From Symbiodinium kawagutii (lineage: Eukaryota > Sar > Dinophyceae > Suessiales > Symbiodiniaceae), in the NCBI GenBank assembly GCA_009767595.1, contig VSDK01011369.1:3079-67078 (forward strand): a stretch of 64,000 nt of DNA. Direction: 5' to 3'. Shown in pieces: positions 56,663 to 64,000 of this stretch. The translations under genes and the position numbers were made by a program. Position 1 is the first letter of the stretch. Each line of letters begins with the position of its first letter. Under the pieces are notes generated by a model. It worked only from the letters and a program-made list of their open reading frames with translations. It was not told the DNA's origin and made no database searches.

Positions 56663-57298
56663 GGGCCACAGCGAGGCTCGCCTTGCCAGGTACAGACCGG
56701 CACATCCCACAGCTATCAGTTGGACCCAATGAGATGGCATGGCAGTTGCAAGCCCAGCGGCCAAACCGCCAAGTATGGCCATAGCAGCAGCGAATCGATT
56801 GCACACCTGGAGACTGGGACAGATTTCCCATAGGGCAGTGGGTCAAAACCCCGTACCCCTTGTTCCCCACCATTAACCATTGTTTTCCCTGTTATTGTTG
56901 GTGGAAATCCCCCATTAGTTGGTTGGTTAATATTGACCCATAGCCAATAGAAATTTGGCTGCGACATTACCATTGAGGACTTCACACGCTCTGGGAGGCT
57001 CTGGGAGTTTGGAGCTTGCCATGCACGAATGTGGCTGTTGCCAATGATAGCCGCAGGCATGCCTACAGGTTGGGAAGTAGCGTTGCCATGACACTGGAAA
57101 TACTTCCACATCTTACCATCAGGCTCTCTGAAGTTAGATGGTTGACTTCCGAAATCATCACGTACTGAATCTGTACCTTTGCTGTTTTGATGTGTGCTCT
57201 CAAAGCACTGTAAATGCCATCGTTTTCAACGTGTTGTCTGTTTTGGTGAGATGCTGTGCGGACCAAGTGGACAACATTGATTCGTTTGCACCAAATCA
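56663..57298 (-). CDS. Three-exon segment interrupted by a family-B element
   Basis: Minus-strand exons with matching phases: 57298-57177 after CTGCTCTTTACAG| (KRINVVHLVRTASHQNRQHV, SALRAHIKTAK; donor GCAAAG|GTACAG); 57093-56938 after AGTATTTCCAG| (CHGNATSQPVGMPAAIIGNS, LPERVKSSMVMSQPNFYWLW; donor CTATGG|GTCAATATT inside the family-B end); 56813-56663 after CTGTCCCAG| (GVQSIRCCYGHTWRFGRWAC, SCGMCRSVPGKASLAVA; donor GCCC|GTGAGAAG). The last exon has a second, hydrophobic open frame (ILGGLAAGLATAMPSHWV) that would require another phase. A cysteine-rich extracellular domain or a membrane segment is possible. No family is recognised. Confidence 0.55.
56830..56946 (+). mobile_element. Family-B inverted-repeat element in an intron
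   Basis: GGGCAGTGGGTCAAAACCCC at the left, TTAATATTGACCCATAGCC at the right. It occupies nearly all of the intron 56814-56937 in antisense orientation. Confidence 0.85.
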
Positions 57299-57359
57299 CT
57301 GTAAAGAGCAGTGAAAACATTTGGATCAAGGTCCCTCATATACAAAAACTATGTTTACC

Positions 57360-57668
57360 AATGTTCACCAACTATTCCGTCCATGATTGGATCACTTACA
57401 CTCCGGCAAACCAACCCGAAAGTTAAAATCACCACTTTGAAAGTTAAACCAGCCACAAATGGTGGATTCTCCACTTCCAAAGGAATTTTCCAGGGAGCAA
57501 TAGCAGCATTTACCGCCACCAAAACCCCCCAAGTATCGGCCCAGAAACGCCACAAAGGCTGTGCGTAAAGATATGAATGGCGTACCTGAGCAGCTACACA
57601 AGCCGTTTCGTTGGGAGCGGATCTGGTGCACTGCTCCCACTGCTGCAGAAATAGCTGCAACCAGGAGC
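57360..57668 (-). CDS. Candidate membrane-protein exon
   Basis: After a strong acceptor (GCTTTTCCTGTTCGTAG|) a minus-strand frame is open for about 100 codons: LQLFLQQWEQCTRSAPNETA, WADTWGVLVAVNAAIAPWKI and FVAGLTFKVVILTFGLVCRS, ending at CGGAGT|GTAAGTG. Two hydrophobic stretches fit membrane helices. A second frame (glycine/cysteine-rich, GRYLGGFGGGKCCYCSLENS) is open over the same bases and fits the phase of the next exon better. It is probably the upstream part of the 56.7-57.3 kb gene. Confidence 0.45.
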
Positions 57669-57699
57669 TACGAACAGGAAAAGCAACCATTAATCCTTA

Positions 57700-59330
57700 A
57701 TTCGCAGGAAAAACTCACAAAGTAGCAGGAAAAGGAACGGTTAATTAGGAAAACTCGAGAAAAGCAGACGCGAAGGTAGCAGGAACAGCAACAGCATTGC
57801 TGGGAAACTCGAACACAAGAAAAGCAGTCGCAGCAATGACGGGAGGTGATGACGCAAAAATGATGCAATTGTGACAAGGATACTGCGGTGGCTAGGTCTT
57901 TGATTCCATGAATGATAGTTGCAATGGTTGACCAATCTTCAAACTACGCAAACATCTGGCAGCCACGGGTTTTCGTGAGCACGGACATACCTTGATTACA
58001 ACCAAACATATGCATATCTACATCAAACTAGCACCCGCAAATGTGTACAAAATTGATGCATGCACACATCTATTGAACACTAACCATCAATCATGACTTG
58101 AACGGCATCATCGTCCAGAACCAGGCTGTTGCCCTAGATGCGGATTTCCACAAGATCCAAACCAAACCTGTGTTCCATCAAGCCGAAGCGGAGCTGGGCA
58201 ACTTTGGAAAGCACTAATGGTTGGGGGGACAACACTTCTGGACATTTTTGCATTGATGTGAGTGTCCCAGGTTGCAATGGCATCAAATGAAAAACACAGG
58301 ACCCATTGATGAAAGAAGTGAATGACGATAACTATTCAGTGTTGTGAAGATTGTAATGAAAAAACAAGATAATGTAACTGAAGAAGCTGAAGTAGTTAGG
58401 AACGACCATCTTATTAACGTATTAGACTGACGATAACTGATCAAAACTATCGTAGTTAAGAACGCATTGACCATGCTTCATGATTATCACTATAGTTGAT
58501 GCAACCATGGATAATGCTTGGGTTAGCCAAGTCAACCCCAAGTTCCGCCACCGCCAGCAAGTAGATTCTGTCGACAACGTGAGTCCTAATCAGGGGGGGC
58601 TATCTCGCAACTCCACCTGACCAATAACAATGCCAATGCAAAGAACTCTCACGGGACATCCGCTTGAGGCTACTGTATGTGCTGAGTACCATGTTTCAGG
58701 GCTTTTGCGAAGAACTTCTTGGTCATAGAATATCAACCATCTTGGTCTCACCAAACCCATAAAGCGACTCCTTGATTCCCTAGTTCTGTCCACTGATTTC
58801 AGTCATTCATCGCAACTCAACCTTTCGTACGTATCTCTCAGAGGCTCCGGCCGCCGATCTCTTCGGTTTGGCTCCTGGATCTCAGTTTCACAGGCAGTTT
58901 GTTGGCATATATGATGATCGATTTTCCAACATCAAAGTCCCCAGAAACCATGAGAAACCATGAGAAACCATCAGAAACCATCAGAAACCTTGCGTGAGAA
59001 TGTATGCACTTTAGGGGTGCTGGGGTGAGTTGTTGGGAGTACATGGGAGGTCAGTTGCCCTGATGGAAAAAACATGATCATGTACCAACCATCTTCTCGA
59101 CATGACCAACAAATTAGAGTACTGTGATCATGCGGTCCGCCTCGCATGATCAATGCAGGAAACAACAAATCACACGGATGCCTCTTTATGAGGCCAGAAT
59201 CCAGAACATGGTTTCTCACACTTGAATCCATTTGGGTTTGTTTGCTGGGGCCAGCAAAATGCGAAGCAGTCTATGAGCTTTCTTGGGTCATAGATACTGC
59301 ATCATACTGCATCATACTGCATGAACACAC
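57700..59330. other. No confident gene
   Basis: AT-rich DNA with a GCAACAGCAGGAAAA-type stretch (57680-57850) and AACCATGAGAAACCATCAG short repeats (58940-58990). Possible exons at 58590-58790 and 58960-59230 are open on the minus strand but no clear sites were found. Confidence 0.45.
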
Positions 59331-59370
59331 ACAAACAGCCACTGTTTGAATCCATTCATGTTTGGTTTCC

Positions 59371-61855
59371 CCAAGGGCATCAACGTCGACACCTCGCCAC
59401 CTCCGCTCCAACTTTGTCAGCATCGACATGTTATCTAAGGGTACACGTACCTGCCAGGGGGGATGGAGCCTTGCCAGCAACCAGTCCCCGCCCTCAGCTC
59501 CTGCCCTGGTTGCAGTGGAGGTGCACTGAAGAACTTCTGCACGAACCAGCTGGTCCCACTGCGCAGCTGCAAGGCTGGGTCTCCCTGGTGGGGTCTCCCT
59601 GGAGGTAACTCCTTGGTATGAGCAGAACCAGCGGGGTAGTTACCAGTTACATATCTCCAGGTAGGTACAGTTATAGCTAGTCTTGAAGATGTGTAATTGG
59701 AGGGAACTACCTGTTGGCTACAAGTTTTGCAGTTGCCTGTTATTTACAACCTACGTTACCTGCACTTGCCTTACATTTACTTTTGCATTTAGTACACATA
59801 CATATACCTGTGCATGTACATAACTGAAATAATATATTGAAATCCGTATGTACATGGCTGTGGGTCAATACCCTATACACTTGATGAACATCCCCAAATT
59901 GCCAAACCAGTCTTGGCTGGGATGTTCACATACCCATTTTTTGGATGATTGGCTATGACCCAGCTCACCCCATATAGGTCTTAAACCTGGGAACCCAAAA
60001 GTTATGATTGGTTTTCGTTGGCTAATTACTACAAATGATCAATACGAGATGATTTGGGGTTCCCCTATTTTGAGAACCCCCCATATGTGCAAGCAAACAT
60101 CCACATGTATAAGGAAAACAACGTCATGGCCACCATGGATATCGGGTGGTTGGATGGTCTGGCTGGAAGCCATAGGGCTGTGGGTCAAAACCCTTAGTCC
60201 CCCTGCTTCCCCTATCATTAACCATGGTTTTCCCTATATTGTTGGTCATTATCATCCATTTTTGGTTGGTTAACTGCTTGACCCAGCTCGCCATAGAGCA
60301 GCGCTGTCGCTGTCCACCTGATAGAGAGCAGTACTGCGAAGAGAATCAATGCCGGGGTGGCGTGCCTGACAGCTCCCCCGGGAGGTCGGAAAGTCTCGGT
60401 GGTTGACATCACTGGGAAATGGTGGTGGATGGGGTTGATGAAAGCAAGCTGTGATAACCAGTGAGATGTTATTGATAATGGATAGTGGATGCTTCCCAGC
60501 TGTGATAACCAGTGTTGTTGCTGGTTAGTGATGGTTAGTGGATGTTTGATAATGGATAGTGGATGTTAATGGTTGATATTGAGTTCATACTGGGAAGCAG
60601 GGAATCAAAATGGTCGATAGCTGCTATGATTGATGATGGGTTAACAACAATCAATCACGTTGTACAAGGAAACCCTGTGATGTGGTGGACAGGATAGGCA
60701 ACCCTTCACGCAAAACGTCGGGAAACACACGCAAGACACAAACACAATAGTTTCACCACTTCACATGCCTCCCAAAACAACATGTGGGTCAAAACCCCGT
60801 ACCCCTGGTTCCCCTATCATCAACCATTGGTTTCCCTATGATTGTTGGGTGATTCTCCTCTATTAGTTGGTTGGTTAACTGCTTGACCCATAGCCATATA
60901 GACTGCTCACTGCTACACGCATCTTCTGTGGTTGCGTCCAAAACAGAAGTGAGCAGTCAGCCTTTGGGATGCACTTGCTGCAAGTTGTTTGCTAAAAATG
61001 GTGACGTGGGATGTGATCAAGTGGCGAGCTGGGTCAAGCAGTTCACCAACCAATTTCATGGGGGATAATGACCAACAAAACTATAAGGAAAACAATGGTG
61101 AATAGTCTGGGGAACCAGGGGGACTAAGGGTTTTGACCCACTGCCAAGTACTTCAATGGAATTGTTTGGCACAATACCAATCAGGACACTGAACAGTTCC
61201 GTCACCGGCTGAGCAACATAGAAGCAAAAACCAACTCAAGACTCGCGCAAATCAGAACTAATTAAATGATTTTTCTCGTGGACTTGGAGGATGAATCCTG
61301 CAGCCCCTAGGATTTTGCTGCTCGCAGCTAAATGAACTCGCGGTGATTATTTGACGACTACCCTGATTCTATAGCGATTGGGTGAGCCAACTGGTTCGCA
61401 GCTGAATATGTCAAGATTTGTGGCTTTTGGGGCTCTCAATCATTCTTGCCAGCCATTTCAATAGGCTGAGCGGCTGAGCCCTACCAACATTTCGCACCAT
61501 TTCCAACCACTACTGACCACTATTGACAGTTCGCATGAAAACATTGTCAGCTACAAGTACCAATGGCAACGGCTGAACGGCAGCGGCTGGAACCACGAGG
61601 CCGTAACAGCAGCACAAAATCGCCTGCTGTGGGCCAGTAGGGCCCATTGCAATCCGAGAGTCTCCTGCACCACGCACATAGGAGACTCATATGGCAGTGG
61701 GTCAAAACCCTGTACCCCTGGTTCCCCTATCATTAACCATTGTTTCCCTTATAGTTTTGTTGGTTATATCATTATTCCCCATTATTGGCTGGTTAATTTT
61801 GACCCATAGCCATATTCCAAAGCATATTCCACGACTGCAACAACGATAAAGGGAG
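59371..61855 (+). CDS. Cysteine-rich protein gene with family-B introns
   Basis: Plus-strand exons: about 59371-59430 (after TTTCCCCAAG|; INVDTSPPPLQLCQHRH); about 59459-59611 (after TACCTGCCAG|; PCQQPVPALSSCPGCSGGAL, donor GGAG|GTAACT); 60114-60179 (ATMDIGWLDGLAGSHRA); 60287-60384 (QRCRCPPDREQYCEENQC); 60698-60783 (QPFTQNVGKHTQDTNTIVSP); 60902-61032 (SKTEVSSQPLGCTCCKLFAK); 61149-61265 (YFNGIVWHNTNQDTEQFRHR, stop TAA). The last five join in phase. 61530-61696 (YQWQRLNGSGWNHEAVTAAQ) and 61810-61855 (IFQSIFHDCNNDKG) also join in phase and may be a continuation or a second gene. Clustered cysteines suggest an extracellular or disulfide-bonded protein; no family is recognised. Confidence 0.55.
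59853..59976 (+). mobile_element. Diverged family-B element
   Basis: GGCTGTGGGTCAATACCC at the left and GGCTATGACCCAGCTCACCCCATA at the right, with a core unlike other copies. It abuts a family-A element. Confidence 0.65.
59977..60082. mobile_element. Family-A element, left end diverged
   Basis: The right half is typical (GATGATTTGGGGTTCCCCTA, TTTTGAGAACCCCCC); the left end is altered (GGTCTTAAACCTGGGAACCC). Adjacent to the family-B copy at 59853. Confidence 0.7.
60172..60296 (+). mobile_element. Family-B element forming an intron
   Basis: GTGGGTCAAAACCCTTAGTC begins at 60180 right after exonic AGGGCT. GCTTGACCCAG ends at 60286 right before exonic CTCGCC. Removing 60180-60286 joins GSHRA to LAIEQR in phase 0. 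Confidence 0.8.
60781..60901 (+). mobile_element. Family-B element within an intron
   Basis: GTGGGTCAAAACCCCGTACC at 60784 is the donor. The acceptor that keeps phase is eight bases beyond the usual one (GACCCATAGCCATATAG|AC). Confidence 0.75.
61020..61148 (-). mobile_element. Family-B element, reversed, within an intron
   Basis: GTGGCGAGCTGGGTCAAGCA at the left, GGGTTTTGACCCACTGCC at the right. The upstream exon ends AGCTGG|GTCAAGC; the downstream one starts after CTGCCAAG|TAC. Both are phase 0. Confidence 0.75.
61690..61815 (+). mobile_element. Family-B element forming an intron
   Basis: The donor GGCA|GTGGGTC (61697) and acceptor GACCCATAG|CC (61809) are both in the terminal repeats. Removing 113 bases joins GDSYG to TIFQSIFHD in phase. 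Confidence 0.75.
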
Positions 61856-62341
61856 GTCGGAACTCACCTGGAAGTAAAACATCACCAGTTTTAAGAGGAA
61901 TTTGCCGGAGAGTAACTACTGTAATGGCAGATCCATATCAACAATCCACCCTCAGTTCAACCATAAATCGCTCATGATTTACCATCTATTTTCACAATAC
62001 TAAAAGCAATGACAACTCAAAAAACGACGATTGTCACAATACCAATAAACATTAGATTCAGGGACTTCGAGCTATGGATTTTCACGTAGCAGCTCAATCT
62101 TGAAACATGAGAAACATCTCATCTAAAAATTGCAACCGCAGCTATAAGGCACGTCCGGAAATACAGGAAGCGTTGGAAATGACAAGCTAAGAAACACAAG
62201 TAGATACAAATGGTATAGTAGTGACATTGGCAGCACATGGCAGCACAATTAGCTAATAATTAGGGCAAATGCAGCTTCAGACATGATATCACTTTGAGTC
62301 ACTTTATCACCAGCAAGAGACCACACTCAATTGCAGGCAAT

Positions 62342-62575
62342 CAATCAAACAATTGAAACAAAGAGTGGTTCGCCACTCCGCTCGTGGGCAAAAACCAGCA
62401 TGCCCAAAAACTCAAAGATGTTGGCCTTGGGTATTCCAGATCGTGGGCTAACTGGCTCGGCTGCAAGGCTGCCATCGGACTTTGCCCGCAGCTGATTCCT
62501 GGTGATGAGCCAGGCCATACCGAGCACAGCAGCCAGACCGTCAACAGCGACAACAGCAGCAGCACCGGCCTCTAA
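62342..62575 (-). CDS. Exon-like segment, strand uncertain
   Basis: A minus-strand frame reads VVAVDGLAAVLGMAWLITRN, GSLAAEPVSPRSGIPKANIF and FLGMLVFAHERSGEPLFVS to a TGA, suggesting one membrane helix. The plus strand is also open to a stop (KLKDVGLGYSRSWANWLG). A separate minus-strand exon at about 62778-62698 after TTTTTTTGTTTCCAG|G (LLPATELVEVYFGYAMRAAF) has an excellent acceptor and donor CGATG|GTGATG but does not join it in phase. Confidence 0.4.
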
Positions 62576-63439
62576 CCACAACCCATTGACACAACAAGCA
62601 CTACTTGGTAGTTACTACCAACGATGAACAATCACGACCAGGTGGTGAGGTGGTTACTACCAGGCACCACTGATCCTGGCCCCCTCATCACCATCGTGTC
62701 TCCGGAGCACAGAAGGCTGCTCGCATGGCGTAGCCAAAGTAGACTTCCACCAGCTCAGTGGCTGGCAACAGGACCTGGAAACAAAAAAATCGCAGCCATG
62801 GCTGCCATGTTGAATCAGATTGGTCCCTAAGCTGGTGATTTACATGCTGAACATAGGGAAATCTCCATGGTAACTCCATTGATTACTAAGAAAGGAAGTA
62901 AATCTGGGTAATTCTAGAAAAAACAAGGCTAATCATATGGGTTAACAATGATTTGAGGTTAAAAAGCTGGTGACTTACCAAGAACCAACAATGGCATTCC
63001 ACCACTGGAAGTCCATTGTCTATTGTCTTTAGGAAGAAGGTCTAAGGTCAACCAGCAAAGGGTGTTACATGTGCATCGCTGAACGTGGGCTCTGAACATG
63101 GGCCGGCAAACAACCGGCTTCCTTCAAAAGCCTTGGCGTGTGGAGTATTTTCACTGTTGGACCACCCGCATCTGCAATCAAAAAGTAGGCAATCAATCAA
63201 AAATTGGTTGGGAAGAAGCAGCCTGAAGGCCACCTAAACCTTTGCGCCACACTGGCTGTAGCCAATGGTATCCCCCAAAAGGGATGCGAGTAATCCATAT
63301 ACATGGGATAACTAATGGGGAGGGACCCAACTATTGGCAGGAGCGGATTTGTGTTTGCCTGCGGCGACGGTCCCAAGATCGCATTGCCATGGGGAAAAAG
63401 CAAATTTCGGCCACAAACACCATTTGTGGATCATCCCAC

Positions 63440-63776
63440 TTAGCATCAACATCAATCATAGTCAAGTTACCTATGTTGCTTTGGTTGCAAACGTACACTG
63501 GCCAACCTGCCTTGAGTGTGTTGCTGCTCTCCTTTTTCTAGCAGGTGGCAACATGTGGTGGTTGAGGGGGTACCCCATGGACACCGGGGCTCCATAGCAG
63601 CGACAGGGCGGGAAGGAGTGATCCAAGAGAGATCCAAGTTCTGCCAAGTGTCTGAAGTAGAGAAAATGATGGGCCCTCAGCAGAGAGTGACGCGCGGACA
63701 GTTCCAGTCGTCCCTTTGGAGGACCAAAGTCCGAAGTGCTAACAAAGGATCAATAAAGATCAATGAACATAACACA
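63440..63776 (+). CDS. Plus-strand exon-like segments near the window end
   Basis: One stretch (VTYVALVANVHWPTCLECVA then ALLFLA) ends at CTAGCAG|GTGGCAAC, or reads on through GGNMWWLRGYPMD. A second (about 63610-63776: IQERSKFCQVSEVEKMMG, RGQFQSSLWRTKVRSANKGS) runs to a TGA. They may be consecutive exons; the junction was not resolved. The remaining 220 bp show no gene. Confidence 0.35.
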
Positions 63777-64000
63777 CATTCAGCGAACTACTGAATTCAA
63801 CATCTAAAACGTAGCAATAACCTAGGATCGTTTCAAAACGTAAATTTCGCTTCCGTTGCTGATTTGTTTACTCCTCAAGTTGTATCTTGATGTCTTAATG
63901 TGGAAACATATCGCTTTCCGAGGGTAACTCCCTCGTTCGTCAACAAACATCTGCTACGCCTATGTGTGCGTGCGTCTTCAAACTGACGCGATGGTCAAAT

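Noticed and set aside
57588-57614. 27-nt GTACGC...GCACAG intron
   Set aside because: The frame reads straight through it without a stop, so no intron is needed.
1-64000. tRNA, rRNA, snRNA or spliced-leader genes
   Set aside because: No cloverleaf, rRNA core sequence or spliced-leader-like sequence was recognised by eye on either strand; a covariance-model search would be decisive.

Overview
The window looks like nuclear DNA of a dinoflagellate, most likely a Suessiales/Symbiodiniaceae-type genome. This is inferred from gene style, not from a marker gene. There are no operons, Shine-Dalgarno sites, tRNAs or rRNAs. Coding DNA occurs as short GC-richer islands of 30-400 bp, bounded by GT...AG sites whose acceptors are often followed by G. 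The islands sit in AT-rich low-complexity DNA full of short inverted-repeat elements, microsatellites and one decayed LINE-type retrotransposon. Many islands are open on both strands, so strand and frame were chosen from splice-site quality, phase continuity and protein-like composition. Single-exon calls are therefore tentative.

Layout. 0-3.7 kb: an AAAC microsatellite and minus-strand exon islands. 4.4-8.2 kb: a frameshifted, 5'-truncated LINE on the minus strand (reverse transcriptase, then zinc fingers), with the same minisatellite motif on both sides. 8.2-10.1 kb: a large 14-bp-unit minisatellite, a 73-bp tandem array and a degenerate repeat. 10.6-25 kb: mostly minus-strand exons of unrecognised genes among hairpin elements. 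25.7-39.3 kb: mixed-strand exons, including a kinase catalytic-loop exon near 35.8 kb and a plus-strand gene at 38.7-39.3 kb. 40-44.6 kb: mostly repeats. 45.9-49.5 kb: the best gene model, a seven-exon minus-strand gene for an F-box-like plus nucleotidyltransferase-fold protein. 51-52.7 kb and 56.6-57.7 kb: minus-strand genes. 59.3-61.9 kb: a plus-strand gene for a cysteine-rich protein. 62.3-64 kb: further exon islands.

The most interesting result is a roughly 110-125-bp inverted-repeat element, called family B here, present in at least a dozen copies. Its ends carry GT (GTGGGTC) and AG (GACCCATAG or GACCCAG). In at least three places (46.1, 60.2 and 61.7 kb) removing it exactly, GT to AG, joins two open exons in phase. 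It therefore behaves as an introner, a mobile element that creates introns. A second inverted-repeat family, A (TIR GGTGGTTTCTCAAAATAGGG), is about equally frequent but lies inside introns and intergenic DNA without matching splice sites.
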